Assembly (NCBI GenBank): GCA_956465555.1
Contig: OY101125.1
Span: forward strand, 374,501 to 438,500
Source of the DNA: Nitzschia sp. pyKryTriq1
Taxonomy: Eukaryota > Bacillariophyta > Bacillariophyceae > Bacillariales > Bacillariaceae
DNA length: 64,000 bases
Direction of reading: 5' to 3'
The notes beneath the pieces were generated by a model. That model ran no database searches, was not told the origin of the DNA, and was given only the letters and a program-made list of their open reading frames with translations. Each line of letters opens with the position of its first letter. Positions within the stretch are counted from its first letter, which is position 1. Both the position numbers and the translations under genes were made by a program. This document shows, one piece after another, positions 31,974 through 42,569 of the stretch.

Positions 31974-33347
31974 ATGAAGAATACTGCAGCAAGAATCATC
32001 ACCGGCTGCTGCTGGGTTGCTTTCCTGCTGCTTCTCCACTCCAAGACATCGCAGGCCTTCCAACCACTGGTGCCACCATCGGTGGGCTTGGCCGAGAAAA
32101 AGCGAACCAGCATGATCTTCAAGACGAACATTATCGAGCATCACCATCCTCACAGCACGCAACATTTTCGTCAGCAACAATCAGTGACGACGACGACGAC
32201 GACCCTTCCAGTGTCCTTGGGTGCGCCGAATCCTGACGAAAAAATATCCGAACAACCAGAAGAAAAACTTCCACAAAGGCTCGTTACGCTTCTGGCGACA
32301 CCCATTGGGGCCTTGGCTATCCTAGTCTGCGTTGTTCTATTCCATGAAACCGGGCATTATTTGATGGCAAGGTCATTAGGTGTGGCAGTCGATGAATTTA
32401 GTATCGGTTTTGGTCCGAAGCTCGCCTCGTTGGGCGACACCTTCAACGTGCGAGCTTTGCCTTTGGGGGGCTACGTCAGTATCAATCGAGCGTCAATGTC
32501 CGCCCTTCCGTGGCTTCCACAAGTACAAATCCTGTCCAATGGCGTCTTTTTCAATCTACTTCTGGCATGGCTCATTTACACTGGGCAAATTTGGATGGGA
32601 GAAGGTCTTCCCGTACCGGTTTTCGAAAGCGGCGTTGCAGTCGGAGGACTTGTCGAGGCTGACCCGAAAAAGAAGGCGAACCCTCCTCCTCCTGCCAAAG
32701 GCCTGTTACAACCTGGTGATATCATTCACGCAGTCAATGGGAAAGTCGTACTCGGCGAGCCGACGACGTCGGAAATGGAGGTGAATCGAGCTATCGACAA
32801 GCTCTTGAGCGAGGTTCAAGCCACTCCCGAGGGACAATCGGTGATTTTTACCGTTGTGGACCCCAAGGCAGCACCAGAACGAGCACGACAAGTAAAGAAT
32901 GTCAAAATCCAGCCTCGCATAATTACCAGCATTGAAGATGGAGGAACAAGTAATCTCAGCAGTAGCAAGCCTTCCGTTGGAGTGTATTTGCTGCCCAACT
33001 TTGTCGGAATGGATTTGCTCAAAACGAACAATCCCTTCGAAGCGGCAACTTTGGGAGCAAGTCAGGTGGCAACACTAACCAAGGACATATCCATTGGTAT
33101 TCTGACCTTTGCCAAGGATAATCTGTCGGGCAAAGGCAAGACTTCGAACTATAGAGTTTCGGGACCAGTCGATGTCATGAATCGAGCCAACAAAATTGTA
33201 CAGACACAGGACTGGAGAACTATTCTAAACTACACCGCGGCAGCTTCTATCAATCTAGGAATCTTCAATTTCCTCCCTATACCACCAATGGATGGATTTC
33301 AGATTCTCATCACTACCATTCACGCTCTCATGCAGCAACACCCGTAA
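31974..33347 (+). CDS. Plastid RseP/S2P-type intramembrane zinc metalloprotease
   Basis: From Met 31974 the protein has about 457 residues and starts with a signal peptide ending SQAFQPLVP, an ASAFAP-like plastid junction. The zinc site is HETGH (~residue 125), followed by FGPKLASLG and RALPLGGYV as in RseP. A PDZ-like domain spans about 220-320 (GLLQPGDIIHAVNG). The second active-site helix contains NFLPIPPMDG. Family members cut transmembrane helices; plant plastid homologues are known. Odd feature: the protein stops about 18 residues after PMDG, whereas bacterial RseP and plant homologues continue into a final membrane helix. I found no in-frame, spliced or shifted continuation encoding one. 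Confidence 0.85.
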   Translation: MKNTAARIITGCCWVAFLLLLHSKTSQAFQPLVPPSVGLAEKKRTSMIFKTNIIEHHHPHSTQHFRQQQSVTTTTTTLPVSLGAPNPDEKISEQPEEKLPQRLVTLLATPIGALAILVCVVLFHETGHYLMARSLGVAVDEFSIGFGPKLASLGDTFNVRALPLGGYVSINRASMSALPWLPQVQILSNGVFFNLLLAWLIYTGQIWMGEGLPVPVFESGVAVGGLVEADPKKKANPPPPAKGLLQPGDIIHAVNGKVVLGEPTTSEMEVNRAIDKLLSEVQATPEGQSVIFTVVDPKAAPERARQVKNVKIQPRIITSIEDGGTSNLSSSKPSVGVYLLPNFVGMDLLKTNNPFEAATLGASQVATLTKDISIGILTFAKDNLSGKGKTSNYRVSGPVDVMNRANKIVQTQDWRTILNYTAAASINLGIFNFLPIPPMDGFQILITTIHALMQQHP

Positions 33348-33867
33348 GGACCATCATGGTGGCGACGAAACGATCCTCTTGAAGGGCATAGGCAGCAGAA
33401 CCCTGTCGACGACCGCTGAACGACTCTTGTCGTCCTCTCGTTGCCACAAGACGATACCGCACCGAGGACGATTCATACAATACATACAGTCATCTACTAG
33501 CTACTATCAATAACCATATGATTCATCTCTATTGTACCATACAGTAGATCTAATAGTCTTTCTCTGCTCTCTATCTATTTCTTCGTACAGTAGCTATGTT
33601 GATTCTTTCCACCAGGGACGCGGGACTGATGCGGGGATTGGAATTGCTTAGCACGACGCACGACAGACGGATGCGCAATTCGTGTTGGTCGAGAGAGAGA
33701 CTCCTTGCTGATATCCCGCCATTATTATTTTTCTGACCATGACATGACGAGGCCAAGGGATGCCAGTTCCTTTCGTTGCATAATGACCCACTCATCTCTT
33801 CATTCTACAGTTCCATAGCATTTCAGGCATATGCTATGACATAAGGATCTCTTGAAGCTCGACGACA
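33348..33867. other. Intergenic region
   Basis: Between the protease stop and the glycosyltransferase start. Examined for a missing C-terminal exon of the protease; none with a membrane helix was found. CTACTAGCTACT words occur near 33495. Confidence 0.5.
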
Positions 33868-35229
33868 ATGGCAAGGAAGGAAAAAATCCTGGCCGCCCTA
33901 CTGCTGATAGCAGCGATCCTAGTTGTTTCCATTCTTCGAAGCTCCTCGATGCTCTCGCAGGTGTCCGTTGGTACCGATACTAGAACACATGGTCAAGCCG
34001 CCCTCATGGAGAAAAACGAAACCTCGACTCATTTCCTTGATGTGAATGAAAATGGGGCAAAGACTTCGCCCCAATCATCCTTTTTGCTTCCGAAGAACGA
34101 GTTTCGGCCGATCACCCAGCTTCCCAACAAGAACGACGCCTGCACACCAGCTCCCCACCAGCCCCTCTACAAAGTATCGGGTCTATTTGAAAACTATGCC
34201 AATATCACCCGATTCTTCAATACATCATTCTCCGGTGACCTAAACGAACCATTGGTGTGCGAATTCAACAGCGACCAAGCCTTCTCGAAGCATTTTGCCC
34301 ACTCCATGCAGCAACTATATGGGTGCTACTCCTTCTTTCAGCAACACTACCGAGAGGAGCAACGGGATCGACCAAGAATTTTATTATTGTCGCCCAAGAC
34401 AAAATCACAATTCAGCTCGAATTCGTTTCTCAAGGGCTATTTGGAGGTCTTACAAGACGAAATGAATGTTGAGATTCTCAGTCGAACCGCCTTTCGAGAA
34501 AGATACCCCCTAGTAGGAGGAGGAATCAATGATGTTGTTTCGGTGGCTACGATATCCGTTCCTGGCGGATATATCATTTCCCATGTCCAGGAACTCAACC
34601 AGTTTGCTCAGCAATACATTTCCACGATGAAGGATAGTACCAAGACCCCATCGCCCGTTGAACGGCCCCTTTGCGGAATAATTGGCCACGACGGTAGCAA
34701 AAATAATTTGCTTCCTCGAATCGGAATGTTGAACCGACGACCATTGGTCGGACGATCGATCCAAAATGCAGCAAAGATTGTGAATTTACTCACTAACAGT
34801 TCTTTTCATCAACAAGTCGACCTGGAATACTTTGAAGGCAGCTCATTCGTCGAACAGGTGCAATTCTTTCAGAGGACGGATATATTGATAAGCCCCCACG
34901 GGGCTCAACTGACTGGACTGCCCTTCCTGGCCAACAACAACAACAAGTGCAGCCAGCTGCTCGAGATCTTTCCACCCAACTACCTCATGCCATCGTTTTA
35001 TGGAAGTCTAGCAAGGAACTCCAACATTGGCTACTCATACTTGTACCTATCGGACCAACCCGCAGACAGCTCGTCGCTGGAAATAAGTCCAGCAACGACA
35101 AACTTGGGGCAGCGCGTTCAAGCAAGAAGCGCCAATCTATGCGTGGCACTGGATGTCATTCAAGAATCGATTGGGAGTTTGGTTGGTGATTGGAGGGAGT
35201 GTTGCCGGCGCCACGCTGCCAATGAATAG
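33868..35229 (+). CDS. GT61-like glycosyltransferase, type II membrane protein
   Basis: The 453-residue single-exon product has a signal anchor at residues ~7-24 after a basic start (MARKEK), as in Golgi type II enzymes. Multiple N-glycosylation sequons (NIT, NTS, NSS) suggest a lumenal body. The C-terminal region reads RTDILISPHGAQLTGLPFL, then LLEIFPPNYLMPSFYGSLA, the HGA-containing nucleotide-sugar region of GT61 (DUF563) transferases. These add xylose, arabinose or GlcNAc in plants and animals; the donor and acceptor here are unknown. Flanking genes do not suggest a pathway. Confidence 0.75.
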   Translation: MARKEKILAALLLIAAILVVSILRSSSMLSQVSVGTDTRTHGQAALMEKNETSTHFLDVNENGAKTSPQSSFLLPKNEFRPITQLPNKNDACTPAPHQPLYKVSGLFENYANITRFFNTSFSGDLNEPLVCEFNSDQAFSKHFAHSMQQLYGCYSFFQQHYREEQRDRPRILLLSPKTKSQFSSNSFLKGYLEVLQDEMNVEILSRTAFRERYPLVGGGINDVVSVATISVPGGYIISHVQELNQFAQQYISTMKDSTKTPSPVERPLCGIIGHDGSKNNLLPRIGMLNRRPLVGRSIQNAAKIVNLLTNSSFHQQVDLEYFEGSSFVEQVQFFQRTDILISPHGAQLTGLPFLANNNNKCSQLLEIFPPNYLMPSFYGSLARNSNIGYSYLYLSDQPADSSSLEISPATTNLGQRVQARSANLCVALDVIQESIGSLVGDWRECCRRHAANE

Positions 35230-35344
35230 ATGTACATGTTCATGATCATTGTCTTGAGGCAGCAGTTTGCTAGACGCGTTTCGTGAAACAAGTTTCTTAA
35301 TCCATTTCTAGCAGGCATCTTATCTTTCTATCGAACGTCTAAAA

Positions 35345-36067
35345 TCAGAATTCAAACCCCCATCGACATAATTCAATGGGTACCAAAATGGAAAGTGGCA
35401 GTGATGCCTCTTTGGTTTCGCGTTTTGTTCGATTGCCAGGTCTGCAATACTCACGAGCTTCAAATTCGTCATACACGGCGACTTCTTGGGCTTCCTGCTG
35501 TGCCAAGAAAGATAATGGACTACTTGCCGCTTCAGCAATTGCGATCGGATCATAGGGAGAGGACTCGCCCTTTTGCATCTTTTGCTCATTGAGGACACCC
35601 GCCCGAACGGCTTCTCGAGCCCTTGCCCGTTTTTTCAATGCCCGGCGCGTCCGGCACTCCAGCCCTCGAGTGCAATACCTATCCTGATACTCGGGAGGAA
35701 TTGCGGCGTTGGCGTTCATAAAACAAAGTGTTCTTCGTGTATGGTCCTGCATTTGTCGAAAGTTGGCAGGAGAGTACCACAAATCATCCTTCTCATGTGA
35801 CGAGAGCTGATCTAGTCGTTCGATTAGTCTCTCATCAACCTGTCTGTCAAAAGAAACCGATTTCACGCTGGGTGATGGAGGACAATGCCTGGAACGCTCA
35901 CATTCCGAGTCAATCAAAGAACGCCCACCCGTAGTGCATTCGATATCCTCTTTTCCACTTCCGGGGCATGGTGCGATTTCCTTGTACTCGCACCGTTTGG
36001 AATGTCGTGTGCGTGCTAGACGAGCCGCAAATGGGTTGCTGTTGTTTTTTCGTAGAACCAAGATCAT
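35345..36067 (-). CDS. Uncharacterised diatom 'CTRGLE'-family protein
   Basis: The 240-residue single-exon product has no signal peptide or membrane span. A conserved-looking core covers residues ~68-205: VSFDRQVDERLIERLDQLSSHEK, DDLWYSPANFRQM, then CTRGLECRTRRALKKR and a C-terminal region with Ala-rich segments. This WYS ... CTRGLE layout recurs in many small intracellular proteins of diatoms and other stramenopiles; I recognise the pattern but know of no assigned function. The core is rich in charged residues, so nucleic-acid binding is one possibility, without direct support. Confidence 0.65.
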   Translation of the reverse strand: MILVLRKNNSNPFAARLARTRHSKRCEYKEIAPCPGSGKEDIECTTGGRSLIDSECERSRHCPPSPSVKSVSFDRQVDERLIERLDQLSSHEKDDLWYSPANFRQMQDHTRRTLCFMNANAAIPPEYQDRYCTRGLECRTRRALKKRARAREAVRAGVLNEQKMQKGESSPYDPIAIAEAASSPLSFLAQQEAQEVAVYDEFEAREYCRPGNRTKRETKEASLPLSILVPIELCRWGFEF

Positions 36068-37238
36068 GATATCGGTGAAAGGATGAAGCTGCGAACGTGT
36101 CTCTTTACCTCAAATGGAAGAAGAACTTCTCCAAAATTGTGGATGTGGATCACAATAGGCTCGAATAAGCGGGGTAGAGCCGGTTCGATTTTCACTTGGG
36201 TTTCGAAACATCATGTTCGTCATCTATCCGATGTTGCTTTCGTGGGAAGACAAGTTTCCCGGGATATGGGGCTATATATTTGTATTTAGTGAAATTCTAC
36301 TGGCGAAGGCAATACAATGAGGATATGTGTCTCATAAGACGTCTTAGTTCCAAATAGTAATAGCCTGACACATGTATGTGCTGTAATTATAATATCTTAC
36401 GCCGACGATCGGAGTACCAGTATGAACTCTCTACTAACTGTACAGTAGTAATACTAGTACATAGAGTTGATGAGAAAGCGTTAGACCGACCTCGATCAAT
36501 ACACAACAGCAGAGCGTCACGGCATTCGTCGTGCGACGTCCATCCAGTTCAAGGAAGAGAGCTGGGAGTCTAAACGTACTACTGTAGTAAGAAGGTTTGA
36601 TCGTGGGAATGTAGCATAGTGTGCGCCTTCGAAGAATACGGCCGTTGAGTTATGACACTGATACCCGTTGTGCGAATCCTATTCCTTCCCGAGAACAGGT
36701 TCCAGGTCACTTGGCAAAACAGAAAGTGGCTCCCAGAGAAGAGAGAGCTATTAGAGTACAGCAGCAATCGAGAGCATGTAGACTACTTTCGACACAAGTT
36801 GTTTGGAATTAAAAAAATGATACCGGTATTTTTGTTGTCCTGAAAATTCCTCCTTTCCCGTGTGCACTGGCTTGTTTCTTTTGGTGCATTACTGTCCCTA
36901 TACTAGCCTTGTTCGTTCAGCGAGCAGGCCGAAGCATCAGGAGGCCCAGCACCATCATCCACCACAGTTGATAAAGCGAAGGTGACTTCGTATTTCTCGT
37001 TTGGTATACTTGTCTAGTATGATCACAACTTTCAGTCGAAGAGCGGAAACCTTCTAATGCTATTTTACCAATGAATGATGTCTCCTAGTAGAGTGTGCTC
37101 ACAACTAATTCGTGCTTTAGAACAATACAAGCTTTCGAGAAGCTCGTCTTGTCCTCATCGTCCAGCTCCGGTGCACCATCACGTCCTTAGTGATGCGCTC
37201 ACTTCGAAACGACCTTCCACATTCACCCGTTTTCCCAT
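36068..37238. other. Intergenic region, about 1.2 kb
   Basis: No gene is supported. TACCGGTA lies at 36821-36828 and a CTACTAACTGTACAGTAGTAA stretch is near 36430. Several 60-70-residue open frames occur but have random-looking composition. Confidence 0.5.
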
Positions 37239-38240
37239 TTATTCCAAAAGCTCAAAGAATCGAGCCAGACGATCGGAGGCAGTCAGAAGAAGCTCACCCC
37301 GTCCACCACTAGTGCTTTCTTGAGATAAGAGAGCCTCCCAGTCGTTGTCCTGCTCGTCCGCGCTATTCGAGCGGCTGATGATCGCAGCTTCGGTCTGCGA
37401 CATGGGACGATCTTTGAACGTATTCTTTTGAATCACTTCAATGGTGCTTTGCAACGACTCTAGTTGCTGCGGCAGCTTGCTCCATTGAGAATCATTCAAG
37501 AGACTAGACAAATCCCGAAGCGCCTCTTCCAAGGCAACGCGCCGAGATTCATCGATACGCGACATATCAGTATCAACAGACGGTCGATTAGCCAAGTCCT
37601 CGAGCAATTTATTGTATTCTTGCTTCATGTTGGTCTCCAAAGAATCCTTCAATACCTGTTCGCGAATCTCCTGGACGCCTTGGGAGAGTTCTCGCACCGA
37701 AGCCCGCAACTGCCGAGCTTCCCCGAGAGCCTTGGTGTCAATCAGATCTTCATCGTCAATCTCTTCTTCCTCCTCTTCTTCAAATGAAGACTCATCTTGC
37801 AATCCTTCCTCTAGTTCCTCTTCATCGTTGTCATCGTCCACCGGCACAATGTGATACAAATCCACAAAGTCTTGATATTCAAAGTCTGGAACAGGCTCGA
37901 CAATTCTCTTCAAATGTTCAATGAGAGACTGTTGGGTGTCTTCGAGTAAGAGACGACGAGTTTTATCATTGCCGTCGGCCATGGCGGCATCTTGGAAGGT
38001 CTGAGCGATCGCTTCTATGGCGGCGTCGAGATCAGACTTTGCGACGGCGTTGTGGGGAAGCATCCAAGCCTCCTCCCCCGCTTCTGGACGACTCGAATGA
38101 GCGTCGCTTATTCTTCGTGTAGGCTCCTCGGGCATGTTTTCAACGTTTGTCTTGATCGAGTGGACAATGATGTCTCGTCCTGTCGTGATGTGTGCCATCG
38201 TCGCTCTCTGCTCTCTCATCACAACATCATGATGATTCAT
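37239..38240 (-). CDS. Acidic coiled-coil protein of unknown function
   Basis: The 333-residue product is intronless. Residues ~125-170 are strongly acidic (runs of Asp/Glu), and ~170-280 contain heptad-like helices with ARQLRASVRELSQGVQEI and VALEEALRDLSSLL. No signal peptide or catalytic motif is evident. An internal Met at residue 15 (MAHITTGRD) may be the real start. I do not recognise the family. Coiled-coil scaffolding or complex subunit is the simplest reading, including kinetochore or vesicle-tether types, but there is no specific support. Confidence 0.65.
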   Translation of the reverse strand: MNHHDVVMREQRATMAHITTGRDIIVHSIKTNVENMPEEPTRRISDAHSSRPEAGEEAWMLPHNAVAKSDLDAAIEAIAQTFQDAAMADGNDKTRRLLLEDTQQSLIEHLKRIVEPVPDFEYQDFVDLYHIVPVDDDNDEEELEEGLQDESSFEEEEEEEIDDEDLIDTKALGEARQLRASVRELSQGVQEIREQVLKDSLETNMKQEYNKLLEDLANRPSVDTDMSRIDESRRVALEEALRDLSSLLNDSQWSKLPQQLESLQSTIEVIQKNTFKDRPMSQTEAAIISRSNSADEQDNDWEALLSQESTSGGRGELLLTASDRLARFFELLE

Positions 38241-39557
38241 TGATCATTCATCGCCACCAAAAACCAACAACAACTACTACGGTGTACCGGATAGTACCTA
38301 CAGTACTAGTAGAGGTCAAAAGGCAACGGTTTTTTGGCGCGAGGCCGGCTGGCTCGCACAATTTGGGCGGCGCGCATGCGGTGCGCAGCGCCGCGAAATC
38401 GCGCACATACGGTACCTGGTACGTAGGAGAGCGAATGGGTATTACGAATTTATCTACGTTATTCGGACATTTTGCCCCTATGCGCGCTTTGCGCGCACAA
38501 GTCGGAGGAGTCATTGTCCGAATAACCTCAAGTAATGGATATTGCAACACGTTATTCGGCCGTGATTTTGCCGTGATGCATCATCCCAAATGGAAGAACG
38601 CGTTATTACCTCTACTTTATTCGGATTTTCCCGTCCGGAAAAGGCCCCTGACACCACGTAGGCTCGCCGTGACACGGGGGATTTCCGGATCAAGTGGCTA
38701 CACTTATGGCAGCATGCACAACTGCATAGTAAGTAGTATCGCGTTTCGCATGGTAGAGTTGTAGATCTTCAATTTCTGAGCTCTTTTGCTCTTTCCCTCT
38801 TGCTGTTTGGAAAGGACTGTCAGAGCCGATGTAAATGCAGCGTTCGCTTCGTGTTTGGCACTCGGTGTGGAAAATGTAGTGAGGTTTACATCGGACTTCT
38901 GGATACGGCTTTTCGGGTCCAACTAGATTTCTTCACTTGGTTCGGATCGGGAGGTCTAGTCGGCTTCTTGATTTCAGGACTCGCTCGATCGCTTGGACTG
39001 ACTTGACTCCTTGTTCCGGTAACCTGTCGATTGTGGTAAGCGCTGAGCGTTTCACGTAGTAAGTAACAATAATAATATCATAATTTACGCGTGCTTTTCA
39101 CGTAATAATAACAGCTATCGGATACGCACAAGTCGTATTACAGTCCGTCTAGTCAAATTATTTTATCCGGACATGATGTCCGAATAATCTCCAGGATCAA
39201 AAATATTTATCGTCGTACCTGGTACTATTATTCGTAGACTACATACTGGTACCGGTATCTACTCGCTCTACTCTCTACTACTAGAGAGAAAGTAGACCGG
39301 TACCTGGTAGTAGACAGATGGCATCTGCTACCTGTAGCTGTGGGGGGATGATTTTATACCAACGTCTGGCCGGCTGATGTGCTTTCTTTACTTTTTAGTC
39401 GGCGGCCAAGGAAGTCCAAAGTCGTCATCCTCGGATGATGTAAGTTCGTGTTCGTTCGGCCGCACATCATCATTTATTCTAAAGTGGACTAGTAGAGACA
39501 ACCAGCTTGAAACGGGGACGAAAGGCATTTTTTATTATAGGTTTCCCGAGGACCTTA
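38241..39557. other. Intergenic region, about 1.3 kb, rich in inverted repeats
   Basis: Contains a GC-rich patch (38330-38400), nested inverted repeats at 38459-38525, a second matching repeat at 39168-39187, several TTATTCGG words and TACCGGTA at 39250-39257. Short frames at 38704-39006 are weak. See the separate repeat entry. Confidence 0.55.
38459..39187. repeat. Segment bounded by 12-bp inverted repeats, with inner stem-loops
   Basis: TTATTCGGACAT (38459-38470) is repeated exactly inverted as ATGTCCGAATAA (39176-39187). The left end also has an inner inverted copy, TGTCCGAATAA (38515-38525), enclosing a perfect 7-bp stem, TGCGCGC-TTT-GCGCGCA (38481-38497). The right end is a near-perfect palindrome, CGGACATGATGTCCG (39168-39182). 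No transposase frame is present, and no clear target-site duplication is seen beside the outer repeats. This may be a small non-autonomous DNA element or a set of promoter-like repeats. Confidence 0.45.
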
Positions 39558-39575
39558 CTATAGGTTTCCCGAGGA
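39536..39575. repeat. Tandem duplication of 17-bp unit across a stop codon
   Basis: TATAGGTTTCCCGAGGA occurs at 39536-39552 and 39559-39575, 23 bp apart. The right-hand copy encodes the C-terminal SSGNL-stop of the neighbouring oxygenase; the left copy lies just beyond the stop. Confidence 0.85.
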
Positions 39576-40570
39576 GAGAGCCTTGTAGTCTCTCGCTTCC
39601 TCCGGCTTGGCCGCATTCAATTCTTCCTTTTCCCACTCGCATGCGAAAAACGAGATGAGAAGGCGTCGAACCCCGGAAGTGATGTCCATTCCAGCATGTT
39701 CCAAGTCTCCGAGGTGAATGAGCATTTCTCCCTGCTTCAATTGTATCGTTTTGTCAATGGCTTTGATATAAGTACCACCACCAGTAAAGTCGTCGTCCTC
39801 GGAAAGCATGACATTGAGCGTAATGTAAACAAACTCGGAATTGTCCGTGTGCATTGCGGTTCCCTTGGCTTTTCCATTGTACTTGACCAAGTGAGGCTCC
39901 CCATCGCTTTCGCCAACGATGGTACCTCTACGGATCCTTCCTGGAAAGAGTGAATACAGCTCCCTTTGGAGTTGCCGGAATATATGGTCGGTCGTGGAAA
40001 GCATACCCGGAATGTCCTTGCACTGCATGTGTTGCGCCGTTAGTGTATACAATTCGTTGGTCCATCCGGCACCAATGGTTCCAATTTGTCGATAGGCGTG
40101 GTACTCTGCCATTCGATTCATCTGCATGCACTGTTCCGGGGTGAACAGTCTTCCCTTGAATATATCATTTTCCTCGCAAATAACTTGAAACTCAAAGTCT
40201 TGCTCAATCGCACCTTCAAAGCGCTTGGCCATCTTTCTGTCAAATGCCCCATCTACGTCCGTCGACAGTACTCTTAGTGGTGTGGCTTTATCATTGAGTA
40301 GTACTCTTTGTCGCACTGGAGAATCATCAGTTGAGCTTTTTTTAATAGTCGTTCTTGCCATGAGATCATCCTCCTGCTCCATCAAACGGACGAGACTGCG
40401 ACGATCAAAATTATCAATTCCCATGGCTGCAATCTGCGAACCGGTCAAGGCCTGAATATCGGAGAGACGTCGGACGCCGCAGGAATGTAAAATACCGTGA
40501 CATAATCCAAGTCCCGCCGCATCCAGTTCCACCTGAAGGTCATCAAGTGAATGTTGTTGTGTAGTAGTAG

Positions 40571-40604
<34 letters not shown>

Positions 40605-40808
40605 GTTCACAGCAGTATCAGCTTGAAGAAGTAGCAGACGACTACCGCCACTGCGCCCTCGTCCTCCACCGTAATGACAAAGTGCCGGATGACGATGATG
40701 ACGATGCTTCTGGTTTGTCGCGGGCAACAGCAGTCCCGACACCTGCCCGACCATCAGCACCATGAGTAGAGCTACAAAGAATAAAACCATTCCGAAACGA
40801 AGCTTCAT
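39558..40808 (-). CDS. 2OG-Fe(II) oxygenase (prolyl 4-hydroxylase type), secretory or plastid
   Basis: The 416-residue intronless product has a signal peptide (FFVALLMVLMVGQVSG-LLLP), a poly-Ala/Gln/Thr stretch, and a small helical region at ~95-150 with ALTGSQIAAMGIDNFDRRSL that resembles a SAM-type helical bundle. The C-terminal dioxygenase core keeps its ligands: MHTDNS provides HxD (~residue 316), GDLEHAG the distal His (~369) and GVRRLL the 2-oxoglutarate-binding Arg. In this family Fe(II) and 2OG are used to hydroxylate a prolyl or similar residue. Unlike the hydroxylase at 5425, all ligands are intact. The leader could send it to the ER or, with its LLP junction, to the plastid. Confidence 0.8.
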
Positions 40809-41550
40809 GAATGCCCGCTTGTTGTTATCGCTGCTGTTGCTGTTGCTGTTATTGTCTTCACGAAGAAGAAAATAGAAACTGGTGGGGTCGTGGTTTTGGT
40901 TTTGGTTGTGGCTTGTGACTGATTATTGCCAGCCACACAAATAACCGACCATGTTTCATGCATGCTTGCTGCTAGCTTGCACCATGGCACCATCACCGAC
41001 CGATCATCCGTCATCATCATTATGTTCTGACACGGCATCATTGCAAAAAGGCAGGGTCAGACTGACCATGCCTTTTTCGAACAGAGAAGGACGGAGGAGC
41101 GAGCGAGGTAGAAAGAGAAAATAGGATTGATATATCAAAAAGGAGTGGAAGTGGTCTTGCATCGATCTCATCGTCATTTCGTTGGAGTTTTTGATGGAGA
41201 GAGCAGGGTTTCTCAACTCTCAACCGCCCGCGCGCGCCAATAGTCAAAGGGGTCGACATGAGAAAGGGACCCGGAGCGTCAGTCAGAACGCCACTAGATG
41301 GAATGCCTGGCCGACGTCCGTTTGTATTAGTCGACCTAGTCGGCCGAGGGAAAGGGATGGAACCGAGACGATCTCGCTCGACGTCGTCTCGTCGTCGCTC
41401 TACGTCGCTGGCCATATTATGGCGGGTGCGGTCGCAACACGCAAAAATCGCTAAGCGCTCATCTCTTTTTGCGCCTTGTTTGCCTCCGGCTAGCATTGTG
41501 TCATATACGGTACTGTAGTAGCAGCTGCTTTTTACAATTCAACAAACAAC
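40809..41550. promoter_or_regulatory. Divergent upstream region (oxygenase / proteasome alpha)
   Basis: The stretch lies between two outward-facing start codons. Minus-strand open frames at 41038-41496 look like chance; they are basic and low-complexity. No clear motif is assigned. Confidence 0.45.
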
Positions 41551-42569
41551 ATGTTCCGCAATCAATATGATACCGATGTGACTGTCTGGAGTCCAGAAGG
41601 TCGCCTCTTGCAGGTAAGCAAGCGGACGATTGATTGATTGATTGATTGATTGATGGATGGATGGATGGATGACTCCTCCTCGCGCTGCTTGATTATTTGA
41701 TGGATGGTGGCGGGCGAAGGGAGCTTTTCTGTGCTGTGCTGTGCGGTACGAACCTTCGCTGATGATCCATTCTAACCTCTCATGCTTGTGTCGTTTTGTT
41801 TTAAATTGGAATGCCATGTCTGTGCTACTACCATCAGGTCGAGTACGCCATGGAGTCGGTGAAGCAGGGAAGTGCGTGTGTCGGAGTCCGAAGCAATACC
41901 CACGTAGTGCTGGGAGCTCTGAAGCGAAGTGTTTCCGAGCTTTCTAGCCACCAAAAGAAAATTCTGGAGATTGACGATCACATTGGAATTGGCATTGCCG
42001 GTTTGACTGCCGACGCCCGTTCGCTCGCCAAGTACATGCGCAACGAATGCCTCAATCACAAGTACGTCTTTGGACAGCCCATCCCTCCCGCCTCTCTCAT
42101 GAGCGATCTAGCCGACAAGCATCAGCGTACCACGCAGACATATGTCCGAAGACCCTTTGGAGTCGGTTTGTTGGTGGCTGGCGTCGACACGCAACGTCAA
42201 TCCCCCCGTCTTTACCAAACATGTCCGTCGGGCAATTTGTATGAATTCTACGCCAGTGCGATTGGCGCCCGCAGTCAATCGGCGCGAACCTATTTGGAGA
42301 AGCATTACGAAAGCTTCGCGGAGGCCAGCACGGATGAATTGATTGTCCATGCCCTGCAGGCTCTGGTGGGATGCGTCAGTGGAGATGACGAACTCACCAA
42401 GGACAATGGAACGATTGCCATTTTGGGCGTGGGCCAAAATTACACACTCTTGGAAGGAGATGAATTGCAGCCTTATTTGGATCGATTGGAGGTCAAGAAT
42501 GCCGAAGAAGAAAAGGACGAAGACGAAGAAGAAGGGAAGGAAGAAGAGGCCGAAGCCATGGAAACCTAG
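41551..42569 (+). CDS. PSMA1: 20S proteasome subunit alpha (PSMA1 type), two exons
   Basis: Exon 1 is 41551-41613 ([21 protein letters not shown]), exon 2 is 41838-42569 ([13 protein letters not shown]...), joined in phase 0 across a 224-nt GT-AG intron; the product is 264 residues. The N-terminus is diagnostic for the PSMA1/alpha6 subunit. It forms part of the outer alpha ring of the 20S core and does not itself cut. The fold is complete ([40 protein letters not shown]). The C-terminus carries a Glu-rich tail. The small first exon could easily be missed in automated calls that start at a later Met. Confidence 0.97.
41628..41672. repeat. (GATT/GATG)n tetranucleotide run in proteasome intron
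   Basis: About seven GATT units pass into about four GATG units close to the 5' splice site. Confidence 0.85.

Noticed and set aside
38704-39006. Overlapping short frames on both strands
   Set aside because: Each is about 70 residues without a recognisable family and lies in the repeat-rich intergenic region.
41038-41496. Minus-strand 152-codon open frame upstream of the proteasome gene
   Set aside because: Arg- and Ser-rich with no domain; lies in the divergent promoter of two well-supported genes.
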